Part shown: positions 55,136-64,000 of the stretch, piece by piece
Position numbering within the stretch: the first letter of the stretch is position 1
Layout: every line of letters starts with the position of its first letter
Assembly: GCF_900114165.1 (NCBI RefSeq)
Contig: NZ_FOSB01000006.1
Span: 124,001 to 188,000, forward strand
Length of the DNA: 64,000 nt
DNA from: Halobacillus dabanensis
GTDB taxonomy: Bacteria > Bacillota > Bacilli > Bacillales > Halobacillaceae
Reading direction: 5' to 3'
The notes under the pieces: generated by a model
Seen by the model: the letters and a program-made list of their open reading frames with translations, nothing else
Database searches by the model: none
Told to the model about the DNA's origin: nothing
Translations under genes and position numbers: made by a program

Positions 55136-55162
55136 AAAACCTGCATTCGCAGGTTTTTTGTC
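55136..55162 (+). terminator. Rho-independent terminator
   Basis: AACCTGC, loop ATTC, GCAGGTT, then TTTTT on the plus strand. Downstream of the 33-codon small gene. Confidence 0.75.
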
Positions 55163-55292
55163 GTTCCATATAAAATGAAATATCTGTAAAGATTCCCCCT
55201 CTTTCCTTCACCATCCGCATAAACCTTTTTTCTATAGAATAGATAAATAGCGAAGGTTCTGCCCTACTTTGCAAAGGAAAAGAGGTATAGGT

Positions 55293-56435
55293 ATGAAGGT
55301 GGCGATTTTTACGGATACGTATGAACCCCAAGTCAACGGAGTCGCAAAGACGTTGAAACGCTGGACGGATTTTCTGGAAAAACAAGATGTGACTTACCGG
55401 CTATTCGCCCCTGACACCAGTGACCAACAAGACTACTCGGAAAGCATCCGCCGTTTTTTCAGTCTGCCTTTCTGGTTATATCCTGAATGCCGACTCGCTT
55501 TATTCAAGGTATCAGAAATTAAAAATGAATTAGAAGCATTTCAGCCAGACCTCATCCATATCGTCACCCCTTTCACTATCGGACTGGCAGGACTTTACTA
55601 CGGGAAAAAGATGAACATACCGATCGTAGGTTCTTATCATACGCACTTCGATCAATACTTAGACTATTACAAACTTTCCTTTCTTTCCCCCTTCTTCTGG
55701 AAGTATATGCGCTGGTTTCATCAATCCTTCAGGAAAACTTTTGTCCCCTCCATCCAAACGAAAAAAGAACTGGAACAACAGGGGTTCCCTAACATCGCTT
55801 TATGGAAGCGAGGGGTAGATAGTGAGCAGTTCCAGCCAGTAGTAACAAATTCTATGAAGAACGATATATTCCCTTTTTCGGCTCCTTATCTATTAACCTA
55901 TGTAGGAAGACTTGCGCCTGAAAAAGGGTTGGATATCCTTATGGAAGTCAGCAGGCGGATTCCTCCTCACCTCAATGAACATATACACTGGCTCCTTGTC
56001 GGGAATGGGCCTATGTACGGACAGCTAAGAAAACAAGCGCCAGCTAATATGACTTTTACCGGATACATAAGCGGAACCGTACTTTCTCAAATTTATGCCC
56101 GGTCCACCTTATTCATTTTCCCATCAAAAACCGAAACATTTGGAAATGTCGTCCTGGAAGCCCTCGCTAGTGGAACTCCCGCTATCGTATCGAAAGCTGG
56201 CGGTGTACAGGAAATCGTAGACAACGAAAAAACCGGGATCCTTTGTGAACCTGACCATCCACAAGCTTTCTCTGAAGCGGTCATTCACCTTCTTTCTAAC
56301 CCTGTCAAGTTAACCAATATGAGCAAAAACGCTAGACAAGAGGCCCTCGGCCGTTCCTGGGAGGAAGTGTTCAAAAAGCTTCTATTAGACTATGAATCAG
56401 TTCTTGGGAACGAAACAATCACTACCAATCAATAG
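55293..56435 (+). CDS. GT4-family glycosyltransferase
   Basis: The 380-aa GT-B enzyme has an N-terminal acceptor domain with IFTDTYEPQVNGVAKTL and HTHFDQYLDYY, and a C-terminal donor-binding domain with YVGRLAPEKGLDILM and the E..E motif SKTETFGNVVLEALASGTPAI. It resembles mannosyl- and glucosyl-lipid synthases and teichoic or teichuronic-acid enzymes. The donor and acceptor cannot be fixed. The ATG at 55293 follows GAGGTATAGGT; 8 upstream in-frame codons lack a site. Confidence 0.87.
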   Translation: MKVAIFTDTYEPQVNGVAKTLKRWTDFLEKQDVTYRLFAPDTSDQQDYSESIRRFFSLPFWLYPECRLALFKVSEIKNELEAFQPDLIHIVTPFTIGLAGLYYGKKMNIPIVGSYHTHFDQYLDYYKLSFLSPFFWKYMRWFHQSFRKTFVPSIQTKKELEQQGFPNIALWKRGVDSEQFQPVVTNSMKNDIFPFSAPYLLTYVGRLAPEKGLDILMEVSRRIPPHLNEHIHWLLVGNGPMYGQLRKQAPANMTFTGYISGTVLSQIYARSTLFIFPSKTETFGNVVLEALASGTPAIVSKAGGVQEIVDNEKTGILCEPDHPQAFSEAVIHLLSNPVKLTNMSKNARQEALGRSWEEVFKKLLLDYESVLGNETITTNQ

Positions 56436-56537
56436 ACCCTCTTTTTCCATTATTTTGAATGGGTGCTCATTGTTACGCTTTACGATTTCCATATTTTTGG
56501 TATGGTAAATGTACTATTCATGTAAAGGAGTCTTTCT

Positions 56538-57074
56538 TTGATATCACCTAGTTTACGTCTATTACTACTCAACATATTTTTCATCGCTTTATCCGCCTTC
56601 TCTCTTTATGCCAACTTCCATTATCTTTGGAGGGTAACACCTCCCATTTATATATTTTTACTTTTAAGTATCGCGTTATTAGTAAGGAGTATAAAAAATA
56701 CTTCTACGGCAAAAGGTCGCAGTACCAGAATAATGACATGGTTTTCGATTACACTTTCGGCATTGCTGACGACTGCACTCATTCTTGGCAGCCTACTTAC
56801 CATCTCCCTGTCTTCTTTGGGTGCTAAAGAAAAATTGAAAACAGTAAAGTCACCAGACGGAGCGTATGTCATAGATTTTTATCGCTTTGATGCTGGTGCA
56901 GCAGGTACTTTTGGAATTATCGGGGAATTAAACGGGCCACTCTGGTCAAAAAAGAAACTTTATTATCAGCAGCGTACGGAAGAAGTAAATGTAGAGTGGC
57001 AAGGCGAAGAAGTGGTCATTATTAATAACAAGGAATTGAACCTGAAAAAGGGAGAAGTGTACGGATATGATTAG
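56538..57074 (+). CDS. DUF5412-like membrane protein
   Basis: The 178-aa protein has three hydrophobic stretches (about 7-25, 35-50, 66-92). An extracytoplasmic beta-rich tail follows (from about 100), containing SPDGAYVIDFYRFDAGAAGTFGI and ending in NLKKGEVYGYD. This matches the layout of DUF5412. TTG start after AAAGGAG. No known function; neighbours on the plus strand are a glycosyltransferase and another membrane protein. Confidence 0.7.
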   Translation: MISPSLRLLLLNIFFIALSAFSLYANFHYLWRVTPPIYIFLLLSIALLVRSIKNTSTAKGRSTRIMTWFSITLSALLTTALILGSLLTISLSSLGAKEKLKTVKSPDGAYVIDFYRFDAGAAGTFGIIGELNGPLWSKKKLYYQQRTEEVNVEWQGEEVVIINNKELNLKKGEVYGYD

Positions 57075-57333
57075 TAAGAGGAGGTGAGGCCAGGAGCAAG
57101 CTCTCTATTACGGTTCAATATGGGAGGGTTACTGATTTACACTATATCCCATTTAAAGGAATGCGTGTTATACACGCTTAATTCCCGCTAAATTCATAAT
57201 CTTATTCAATAAAAATTTAATTTTCGGTTTATATCGTAAGAGCTGATTTTCAGTAAAAATAAAATCTCCTTGCATTAACCTCCTAATTCTGGAACACACT
57301 ATCTACTGATGTCGATGTTTTAGGGGGATGTTT

Positions 57334-57909
57334 ATGAATTACGAGGAATATTGGGACCGGATAAACGACAAAAGCGAAGAGTTGAATTCAATCATCTCTT
57401 CTTATTGGAATACTTATTCCAACATGGGAACATGGCAATTTTGGATTGTCGTTTCTTTTTTGGTACTTCCCCTGATCCTGCTTTACTTTACAGTAGATAG
57501 AAAAAGAATGTTTGAGTTGTTTTTCTTTGGATACACCGTTCATATGCTCTGGACTTATATTGATCTTGCACTGGAAAGGTATGGGTATTTTATTCACACC
57601 TATTTTCTCACACCAGTATTACCGATGGCCCTAAGTATGACGTCTTCTGCTCTCCCCGTCGGTTTTCTACTTGTTTATCAATATTGTACTAATAAAAAGA
57701 AGAACTTCTATTTGTACACTCTATTATTAAGCGCAATGTTTGCTTTTGGCTTCGCAAGCATAGAAATCAAATGGGGCCTGTCAGAATTCAATAAAGACAT
57801 GAATCAAACATACCTTTTCCTCATCGATGCGGGCATAGCATTTATTGCTTATTGGTTTACAAAATTAATTAGAAGAGCCGTAAATAAGGCAAAACAGCAC
57901 GCTAAGTAA
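57334..57909 (+). CDS. CBO0543-like membrane protein
   Basis: The 191-aa polytopic protein has about four to five helices (about 33-55, 62-85, 98-115, 125-145, 160-180), similar to CBO0543-type hypothetical proteins. Start ATG at 57334 is 7 nt after GGGGG; the ATG at 57328 lies too close. A basic C-terminus (RRAVNKAKQHAK). Function unknown. Confidence 0.65.
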   Translation: MNYEEYWDRINDKSEELNSIISSYWNTYSNMGTWQFWIVVSFLVLPLILLYFTVDRKRMFELFFFGYTVHMLWTYIDLALERYGYFIHTYFLTPVLPMALSMTSSALPVGFLLVYQYCTNKKKNFYLYTLLLSAMFAFGFASIEIKWGLSEFNKDMNQTYLFLIDAGIAFIAYWFTKLIRRAVNKAKQHAK

Positions 57910-58098
57910 GTATTGCTTTCGTGCAACAAGGCACTTAATAAGAACACTTGGATTTTCAAAGTATTTGTCCTTTATTATCGTATTTTGAGACCTGAAGAAC
58001 TGAATTTGTGACAGTTATTTGAACTTTCTTACTAGAATATCCCTCGCTTATCCAAATTAGTTATAATACTCATACAAAATCGATTTAGGAGGATAGTT

Positions 58099-58251
58099 AT
58101 GAGTAACCGTGATATCTTAAAAAAGCAAATTGAAGAAAAAAGAGAAATGATGTATCATGCCTATCTAAATGGATCTAATTACAATAATGTTGTGAAAATA
58201 TCTCAAGAACTTGATGCTTTGCTTAATAGATTAAACCGCGTTATTCTTTAA
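58099..58251 (+). CDS. Spo0E-like aspartyl-phosphate phosphatase (50 aa)
   Basis: A 50-aa frame with AGGAGG 8 nt before the ATG. It is a two-helix peptide with the Spo0E signature: an IEEKREMMYHAYL helix, then the SQELD motif (residues ~37-41) and LLNRL. Spo0E, YisI and YnzD dephosphorylate Spo0A~P or related regulators and so delay sporulation. It is divergent in C-terminal tail from Spo0E. Found by reading the gap, as it is below the usual length cut-off. Confidence 0.82.
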   Translation: MSNRDILKKQIEEKREMMYHAYLNGSNYNNVVKISQELDALLNRLNRVIL

Positions 58252-58401
58252 TGACTCTAATAAGGCTATCACTGTAAGTATTGATTCTGTGCTAGCTAAG
58301 ACGATAAATGATCTCCTCATGATTTACCAACGTTCCAACTGTAAATAACGGGGAACTATCTTTTTATATAAACAAACATTATTGAGAAACCAGGTTGTTA
58401 A

Positions 58402-58440
58402 TCAAAAGGGTGATGGAGTTATTCTCCATCACCCTTTTGA
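58402..58440. terminator. Bidirectional terminator
   Basis: AAAAGGGTGATGGAG, loop TTATT, CTCCATCACCCTTTT, perfect 15-bp stem. It separates the Spo0E-like gene from purT. Confidence 0.92.
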
Positions 58441-58491
58441 CTGTCATCCAGGTTTAGTTAAAATTTATTGATCCTTCTCTTTTCATTGCCT

Positions 58492-59685
58492 CTACTTCGT
58501 TTTCGTATGAATAATTCCTATATCAAGCTTGGAAGCTGCCTCTGCCGCTTTTTCGCACGCAGCCGTTACACTTTCTCCTTTGCTCAATACCACACCCATG
58601 CGACGGCCTACTTTAGTAGAAGGCTTTCCGAATAAACGCATTTGCGTGTGAGGTACAGCCAACGCTTCTTCCATGCCGGAAATTTGGTAGTCCTTGCTTT
58701 CTTCTGCTGCCTTGATTGCATGACTGGCTCCCGGGGAAATGAGTGAGATTTCCTCTATTGGAAATCCTAAAACCGCCCGGACATGAAGCGCAAATTCCGA
58801 TAGTTCCTGGGTCACTAAGGTAACCATCCCTGTATCATGAGGTCGTGGAGAAACTTCACTGAAGTATACCCCATTTTCCGTAACAAACAGTTCTACACCA
58901 AAGAGCCCGTAACCCCCAATTTCATCGGTTACTTTTTTTGCCAGGTTTTCGGCTTCCGATATGTGTTCCATTGTCATGTCATGTGGCTGCCACGATTGAA
59001 TATAATCCCCATCCTGCTGAAGGTGGCCGATGGGCGGACAGAAGAATGTTTCGTTACTAGAGCGAACCGTTAACAGTGTAATCTCCGAATCAAAATGAAT
59101 GAATTCCTCCACAATCACCCGGGTGCTCTTCCCCCGTCCACTATCAAGGGATTCTTGCCAGGAAGTCTCGATATCCGCTTCTGTCCGGCATAGACTTTGC
59201 CCCTTTCCGGAAGAACTCATAATCGGTTTGATTACACACGGCGTACCAATCTTGCCGACCGCTTCTTTTAATTCCTCTAAGGAGTCGGCAAATTCGTATT
59301 TCGCTGTCGGAAGTTTCAGTTTTTCACTTGCCAGCCGTCGAATACCTTCGCGATCCATCGTCAATTTAGTAGCGTAGGCGGTTGGTATGACATTGTATCC
59401 TTCCTGCTCCAACTTCAGGAGTGTTTCCGTAGCGATCGCTTCTATCTCCGGTACGATAAAATCCGGCTTTTCCTGTTCGATCACTGTACGCAGCTCATCT
59501 CCATCCAACATATCCACTACATGAGAGCGGTGAGCTACCTGCATGGCAGGCGCACCTTTATATCGATCGACGGCAATGGTCTCTATCCCCAACCGCTGAG
59601 CCTCGATTATAACTTCCTTCCCCAACTCTCCTGACCCTAATAGCATCATTTTTTTCGAAAAAATCCCGTTCGGTGCTCCACACAT
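58492..59685 (-). CDS. purT: Formate-dependent phosphoribosylglycinamide formyltransferase
   Basis: The 397-aa ATP-grasp enzyme of purine synthesis makes FGAR from GAR, formate and ATP, without folate. [19 protein letters not shown] (N-terminal), [14 protein letters not shown] (ATP loop), and [26 protein letters not shown] near residue 270 are seen. ATG after AGGGGG. It stands alone at the edge of the thiamine-salvage cluster. Confidence 0.94.
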   Translation of the reverse strand: MCGAPNGIFSKKMMLLGSGELGKEVIIEAQRLGIETIAVDRYKGAPAMQVAHRSHVVDMLDGDELRTVIEQEKPDFIVPEIEAIATETLLKLEQEGYNVIPTAYATKLTMDREGIRRLASEKLKLPTAKYEFADSLEELKEAVGKIGTPCVIKPIMSSSGKGQSLCRTEADIETSWQESLDSGRGKSTRVIVEEFIHFDSEITLLTVRSSNETFFCPPIGHLQQDGDYIQSWQPHDMTMEHISEAENLAKKVTDEIGGYGLFGVELFVTENGVYFSEVSPRPHDTGMVTLVTQELSEFALHVRAVLGFPIEEISLISPGASHAIKAAEESKDYQISGMEEALAVPHTQMRLFGKPSTKVGRRMGVVLSKGESVTAACEKAAEAASKLDIGIIHTKTK

Positions 59686-59815
59686 ATGACAATCCCCCTG
59701 AATGTTTCTGTTTAAAGCTATTCTATCGTTTCCTCCAGGGATAAATCAAACATTTTTAGCATTATAAGCGAACATTAACATCCATTTAAATCGAAATGTT
59801 CATATTCAAACCCTT

Positions 59816-60619
59816 CTATTTATTATAACGAACATCCGTGATGGAAAAGTAAGGAAAGTGGTTAGCTATAATATAGGATAAGGGTATCATTACTAGAAGA
59901 TAGCACAGAAAGATTACATCAAATCCAGAAAAACCTAACCGATAAAAATACGTCCGGTTTACAGGGTGAGAAAAACGCTTGGCTTCCATGGCCACTGCAA
60001 TCCGGTAGGCTCTTCTGATACTTTGGGAAAGAAGGGGAATGGAATAAGATTTTAGTTTGTTATAAAATCCTTTCACTCCTTTTTCTTCGTGAACACCGCG
60101 TACTTTCAGGGCATAGTGCAATGTTTGCATCTCTTCAATCATCAATGGAATCAACCGAATGGCAGCCATAAAGCTATAGGCATATTTCGGTTTCAGTTTC
60201 AATTGTTGCATTAAGGAATAAAAGAGGAACACAGGCCTGGTAGTCAGGGCGAAAACAATTCCTAATACGGCAAAGATAATTCCGCGAAAGCCTAAATGTA
60301 ATCCCCGGAAGAAACTCTCTTCGGTAATATGGACCAGTCCCCACTCGGCCCATGTGATCTCCCCTTTTCCAAAGAATATCATCGATGTGGACGAGGTAAG
60401 GAAAATTAAGAGAAACGGAATAGAAATCACCAATAGACGCTTCCATGGGTGACCGGTAAAGAACAAGTAGAGTATAAGCATTCCTATCATATAATTGATA
60501 AGAATATTAGTATTATGAATGATCAATAGATGAATGAATAAGAGAACCATAAGGAGTAATTTCAAGCTCGGATTAATTTTATGGAGCCATGTTTCCTTAT
60601 AAGAAAAGTCCATTGGCAT
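59816..60619 (-). CDS. ykoC: ECF transporter T component, YkoC-like
   Basis: The 267-aa membrane protein has about six helices and EcfT coupling helices with Ala/Arg-Gly signatures: YALKVRGVHEEKG and IAVAMEAKRFS. It joins the ATPase YkoD to YkoE. ATG at 60619 follows GGGGAGA. The gene is last in the ykoE-ykoD-ykoC order known from B. subtilis for thiamine-precursor uptake. Confidence 0.87.
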   Translation of the reverse strand: MPMDFSYKETWLHKINPSLKLLLMVLLFIHLLIIHNTNILINYMIGMLILYLFFTGHPWKRLLVISIPFLLIFLTSSTSMIFFGKGEITWAEWGLVHITEESFFRGLHLGFRGIIFAVLGIVFALTTRPVFLFYSLMQQLKLKPKYAYSFMAAIRLIPLMIEEMQTLHYALKVRGVHEEKGVKGFYNKLKSYSIPLLSQSIRRAYRIAVAMEAKRFSHPVNRTYFYRLGFSGFDVIFLCYLLVMIPLSYIIANHFPYFSITDVRYNK

Positions 60620-60631
60620 CACTTCTCTCCC

Positions 60632-62101
60632 CTATGAGATAACTGCTCGTTGTAATGTTTCTATATAGTTTGAAGCAGAAGATTCTTTGACGAGTTTCCC
60701 GTTGTCCATCTCCCAGACTTTCGTTGCAAAGTATTTCACTATATTCAAGTCATGGGTCACCATGATAATAGTGGTCCCTTGAGCCCTCAACTGTTCTAAC
60801 TGTTCTAAAATTGCAAATGTGTTTTTTGCATCTTGGCCGAAGGTAGGTTCATCCAAAAAGATAATTGGCTGTTCTTTCACTATCGAAGCAGCGACACTCA
60901 ACCTTCGCTTTTGCCCCATGGATAACTGATAAGGGTGTGTTTGTTTATGCTCCTCCAAATGATAAATCTTCAGCATCTGATTGACGCGTTGTGAAATAGT
61001 CTCCTGCTCCCATTTTGTTAAATGAAGGCTGAAGGCAATTTCCTCATAGACAGAATTCGTAACAAATTGAAACTCAGGGTTTTGAAAGACAAAACTCACA
61101 TATTCAGCCAAATGTTTGATCCGTTTATGATTTTGTTCAAGAATGTAATAAGTGCCGCTGGTTTTTATCAAATTCATCATGGCGAGCAGCAGAGTACTTT
61201 TCCCTGCCCCGTTTTTGCCGACCACCGTGATCCATTCCCCAGGATGAGCACAAGCCTCCTCCACATGGAGGGCTGGGATTTTTCCTCTGAAAGCTGAAAA
61301 ATCGGATAAATGAACAGCCGTTTTTTCATTAGCTGTATTTATTGGTGTTGGAATATGCCAGTCCTTCTCCTGCACGTAGTCCTCCCAAACGCGGGGATAC
61401 CAAATCCCCTGTTCGATAAGCATGTGGTAATGTTGATCGAACACCTTCTGTTTTGGCCCGTCTGCAATGATCCTCCCATTTTCATCGAGAAGGATGACAC
61501 GATCGACAAAATCGACCACCTGCTCAATTTTATGTTCGACGATTATTACAGTCTTCTCTTCTCCTACGTTCTTGATCGTCTCCCAAACAAGCTTAGTACC
61601 TTCCGGATCCAGCATGGCTGTCGGCTCATCTAAACACAGCATCTCGGGTTCCAGAGCAAGCACAGAGGCAATAGCCAGCCGCTGCTTCATCCCACCGGAT
61701 AACCTCTGGATTTTCGTATGGTTATCAGCAAAATCCAATCCAACTTGCTGGAGATAATAGTCAATAAAATGATCCATTTTTTCCCGGGGAATTTGAAGGT
61801 TCTCTAATACAAATGCGATCTCCTCATCTACATAGGGCATACAAAACTGGGAATCGGGATCTTGAAATAAAAATCCCCACGATTCTGGAATGATTAGTGC
61901 GTCTGCTTTCATTGGGACTTCCACCGCATTGGGAATCAGTCCAGTCAATACTTGTAAAAGTGTCGATTTACCAGACCCGGATGGTCCAAGTATCAAAACC
62001 TTCTCTCCCTTATCAATAGAAAGGGAGAAATCCTCGAACAACAAAGAATCCATTCCGGAAAACTTTAAACGCATGTTTGTCAAACTAGCGATTGTTGTCA
62101 T
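60632..62101 (-). CDS. ykoD: ECF transporter ATPase, duplicated, YkoD-like
   Basis: The 489-aa protein has two ABC domains. The first has LGPSGSGKSTLL, LSGGMKQRLAIA and LCLDEPTA; the second has VGKNGAGKSTLL, LSMGQKRRLSVA and IIFLDEPTF. This is a fused EcfA-EcfA' as in YkoD. Cytosolic face of the transporter. It lies 15 nt after ykoE. Confidence 0.92.
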   Translation of the reverse strand: MTTIASLTNMRLKFSGMDSLLFEDFSLSIDKGEKVLILGPSGSGKSTLLQVLTGLIPNAVEVPMKADALIIPESWGFLFQDPDSQFCMPYVDEEIAFVLENLQIPREKMDHFIDYYLQQVGLDFADNHTKIQRLSGGMKQRLAIASVLALEPEMLCLDEPTAMLDPEGTKLVWETIKNVGEEKTVIIVEHKIEQVVDFVDRVILLDENGRIIADGPKQKVFDQHYHMLIEQGIWYPRVWEDYVQEKDWHIPTPINTANEKTAVHLSDFSAFRGKIPALHVEEACAHPGEWITVVGKNGAGKSTLLLAMMNLIKTSGTYYILEQNHKRIKHLAEYVSFVFQNPEFQFVTNSVYEEIAFSLHLTKWEQETISQRVNQMLKIYHLEEHKQTHPYQLSMGQKRRLSVAASIVKEQPIIFLDEPTFGQDAKNTFAILEQLEQLRAQGTTIIMVTHDLNIVKYFATKVWEMDNGKLVKESSASNYIETLQRAVIS

Positions 62102-62116
62102 ACTGAGCCCCCTCTG

Positions 62117-62695
62117 CTAGCCTAAAGCCTGGTAATCTTCTTTAGTAGCTGGCCGTACAAGGCTGGTTACCCCTGTCTTTTCTAATGATTGAACAAGGAG
62201 ATGAGCGAAAATACCAGAAATCAGAACCGCTCCCGCTATTCTTGTTCCAAATAAAATCAGCAAATTCCAAAGGGCCAAGTCCCCGATGTAACCGTAATAA
62301 TAATCAATGCCGATAGAAGCGAACGCAGCTGCAACGCCTGCTAAAGATGCAATCAACATATCATAGCGCTTATACCGGAACGCAGCGAAAATTAATTCAG
62401 CGGCAAGTCCCTGCCCAAGACCGAAGATAAGAGTAGCCACTCCCCATTCTCCTCCAAAAATAAATTCCCCCTGGGCAGCAGCAACCTCTGCCAACAGAGC
62501 TACTCCAGGTTTTCGTATGACCAAATAGGCAACTACCGCCGCTATGAACCACATGCCATAAATCAGCTGCTCCAGATGAAGCCCCAATGTAGCAACTACT
62601 CCATATAGCGGTCCCCACAATTTATAAATAACCCCAAATATCAGAGCGATGATGATCGTTACTAAAATATCTGTCAATTTCAACCCTTTTTCCAT
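62117..62695 (-). CDS. ykoE: ECF transporter substrate component YkoE
   Basis: The 192-aa S component has about six helices; the first region is LTDILVTIIIALIFGVIYKLWGPLYG. In B. subtilis YkoEDC imports thiamine or its hydroxymethylpyrimidine moiety. YkoF, a thiamine-binding partner, is not found here. The gene follows tenA, whose product makes a pyrimidine precursor, strengthening the substrate call. Confidence 0.9.
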   Translation of the reverse strand: MEKGLKLTDILVTIIIALIFGVIYKLWGPLYGVVATLGLHLEQLIYGMWFIAAVVAYLVIRKPGVALLAEVAAAQGEFIFGGEWGVATLIFGLGQGLAAELIFAAFRYKRYDMLIASLAGVAAAFASIGIDYYYGYIGDLALWNLLILFGTRIAGAVLISGIFAHLLVQSLEKTGVTSLVRPATKEDYQALG

Positions 62696-62753
62696 GTTTC
62701 CATCTCCCTTGTTAGTGAATGTAAGTAAATTAGGTTCATTTTTACCAATTGTT

Positions 62754-63441
62754 TCAACTGTTCAGTAGACCCGAATCCTCCAGCCACATTTTCTTGTGGT
62801 AAGCCATGTCCCAGAATAAATATTCTAGTTTACTCGTATGAAGGAAGATTTCTTCTAAATGGGCTTTTTCTCGTTCTGGTTTATCATCCGCAAGTTCGTT
62901 CATCAATTTTTTTCATAGATTCCGCAAGCTCCGTAAATTCGTCCGAAGCGTACATCTTTATCCAATCACCATAAAATTCATGGTCACTTGCCCCCTCATT
63001 TTCGTTAAGCGTCTTTCCGATAACATTGTAGCTCCACGTACATGCAAGCACGCATACCGCCACCTCAGCCTCTGACCCCTGATGGGCCTTGTTCAGCATA
63101 TAGCTCGTATAAGCTAAAAGTGTAGAGGAAGGTGTGGTGTTTTCTAATTCTTGCTTGCTGATTCCAAGTTTCCCAGCATAGTTTCGATGCAGGTCCATCT
63201 CTTCGTTCAGAGTAGAATGCAGTAAATCAGCAAACATGGTCATGGTATCTAAACGTGTCGCTTTCACGCTTCCTAACGCAAACACCCGGCAATAATCGAT
63301 TAAATATAAGTAATCCTGCTCCATGAAGAACTTGAATTTTTCAAGCTCTAAACTTCCATCCCCAATGCCCTTTACGAAGGGGTGTTCGAGATAGGCATCC
63401 CATATCGGTTTAACATGGTTATAAAGACGATCGGTAAACAT
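62754..63441 (-). pseudogene. tenA: Aminopyrimidine aminohydrolase TenA, frameshifted
   Basis: TenA/thiaminase II makes hydroxymethylpyrimidine from aminopyrimidines in thiamine salvage. The frame from ATG 63441 (AAAGGATGAG behind it) reads FFMEQDYLYLIDYCRVF and ACTWSYNVIGKTL (family nucleophile Cys) but stops near 62884. The missing C-terminus LMNELADDKPERE...EYLFWDMAYHKKMW appears in another frame, down to TGA at 62754-62756. Deleting one base in the T7 run at 62907-62913 restores about 228 aa, the usual TenA length. Real pseudogene, sequencing error or slippage cannot be told apart here. Confidence 0.85.
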
Positions 63442-63454
63442 CAATCTCATCCTT

Positions 63455-64000
63455 TCACTCCGAATATTGAAACCAGTCATATAAAAAAGTAACCATTGTT
63501 TTGGTGAACCGTAGAAGCTGATCCCGGTCCAGCGACTCATTAACAGCATGTGCCTGATCTAGTGTGCCCGGGCCATACAGGACAGTAGGGATGCCGGCCT
63601 CCGCTAACCATCCCCCATCTGTAACAGTAGGAGACATAGAATAATCCACTGGAGTTCTGTGAATACGTTGATGTGCGTTGGCCAACATCTCAACCCCGGC
63701 ATGCCTGGTGTCCACGGAAAATGCCGGGAATATTTCACCTTGTTGTTCTATCATGGACGTACCACCCCATGAAAATTGAGGTGGATGATCTCTTAACCAG
63801 GGATCTGCCTTTGCTGCATAATTGATGTGCGCTTCTATCTCTTTGATCACTTCTTCATAGTGTTCTTCCGGATAGTAATGGACGGTGATCCATAACGAGC
63901 AGCGATCGGCAATGAAAGCCGCATGACGGCCTCCCTCAATTACAGCAGGATTGATTGTATTGGAACCCGAAGGAAAACCAGGGCTCGATTTCGTGACTGC
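63455..64000 (-). CDS. ylmB: M20-family amidohydrolase, YlmB-like (partial, 5' end outside)
   Basis: The frame is open to the window edge; the visible part carries the M20 dimerisation and C-terminal domains (NTINPAVIEGG, then SWGGTSMIEQQ..., TDGGWLAEAGIPTVLYGPG and AHAVNESL with the metal ligand region). Directly before tenA, M20 proteins of the YlmB type deformylate N-formylaminopyrimidine from thiamine breakdown, a role known from B. subtilis and Bacillus halodurans. ArgE/DapE-type alternatives cannot be excluded by this fragment alone. It ends 14 nt before the tenA start. Confidence 0.8.
   Translation of the reverse strand, partial: AVTKSSPGFPSGSNTINPAVIEGGRHAAFIADRCSLWITVHYYPEEHYEEVIKEIEAHINYAAKADPWLRDHPPQFSWGGTSMIEQQGEIFPAFSVDTRHAGVEMLANAHQRIHRTPVDYSMSPTVTDGGWLAEAGIPTVLYGPGTLDQAHAVNESLDRDQLLRFTKTMVTFLYDWFQYSE

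Noticed and set aside
55077-55385. 102-codon minus-strand frame with several Cys
   Set aside because: It overlaps the start of the glycosyltransferase gene and a terminator hairpin, and has no ribosome-binding site.
62696-62753. TPP riboswitch directly upstream of ykoE
   Set aside because: Only about 60 nt between tenA and ykoE, without the CUGAGA or ACCUG elements; if present it should be upstream of ylmB, outside the window.

Overview
The window is a chromosomal segment of an endospore-forming member of the Bacillaceae. A moderately halophilic genus such as Halobacillus is my best guess. This is inferred from protein similarity to Bacillus subtilis, from gene order, and from two families of long palindromic intergenic repeats that I recall from such genomes. 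Almost every gene lies on the minus strand. Read on that strand, the order follows the B. subtilis block spoIIM-fur-yqzK-xerD-deoB-pupG / dacF-spoIIA / spoVA / lysA-ppiB-ribT-ypuF-scpAB / dacB-spmAB-rluB-resABCDE-sigX-rsiX-fer-ypbB-recS-ypbD...ypbG-ypbH-gudB-ypdA.

Layout. 1-6.4 kb: bacillithiol-disulfide reductase YpdA, glutamate dehydrogenase with a cre-like site upstream, D-Ala-D-Ala ligase, MecA paralogue YpbH, a MerR/B12-binding regulator of the CarH/LitR type, and phosphoesterase YpbG. 6.5-8.7 kb: a CBS-ACT protein and the cotJABC spore-coat operon on the plus strand. 8.7-12.5 kb: ypbE-like, ypbD, recS, ypbB and ferredoxin. 12.5-16.9 kb: an HTH protein, the ECF sigma factor SigX with its anti-sigma RsiX, then a cobalamin riboswitch controlling a transcobalamin-like lipoprotein and an ECF transporter S component. 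16.9-26.2 kb: resDE, rluB-resABC (cytochrome c maturation and its regulators) and dacB-spmA-spmB. 26.2-32.3 kb: repeats, scpAB, ypuF, ribT, a small membrane peptide, an M50-like protease, ppiB and lysA. 32.4-36.8 kb: the spoVA operon (DPA channel). 37.1-42.1 kb: a sodium:solute symporter, the spoIIA operon and dacF. 42.3-51.2 kb: a HIT protein, nucleoside salvage (pdp, pupG, deoB), xerD, yqzK, fur, spoIIM, EndoQ and nudF. 51.2-58.4 kb: a less conserved stretch with an aldo-keto reductase, M19 dipeptidase, DinB protein, glycosyltransferase, two membrane proteins of unknown role and a Spo0E-like peptide. 58.4-64 kb: purT and a thiamine-pyrimidine salvage cluster (ylmB-tenA-ykoE-ykoD-ykoC) in which tenA is frameshifted.

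Most of the window is core sporulation, envelope and redox biology. The parts most worth a second look are: the B12 theme (an uptake module under a cobalamin riboswitch, and a nearby regulator keeping the adenosylcobalamin photoreceptor residues); the frameshifted tenA inside an otherwise coherent salvage operon; a CcpA-type site in front of glutamate dehydrogenase; two dispersed palindromic repeat families; and three very short ORFs with good ribosome-binding sites. I did not see a clearly new defence, CRISPR or mobile system, rRNA, tRNA or insertion sequence.
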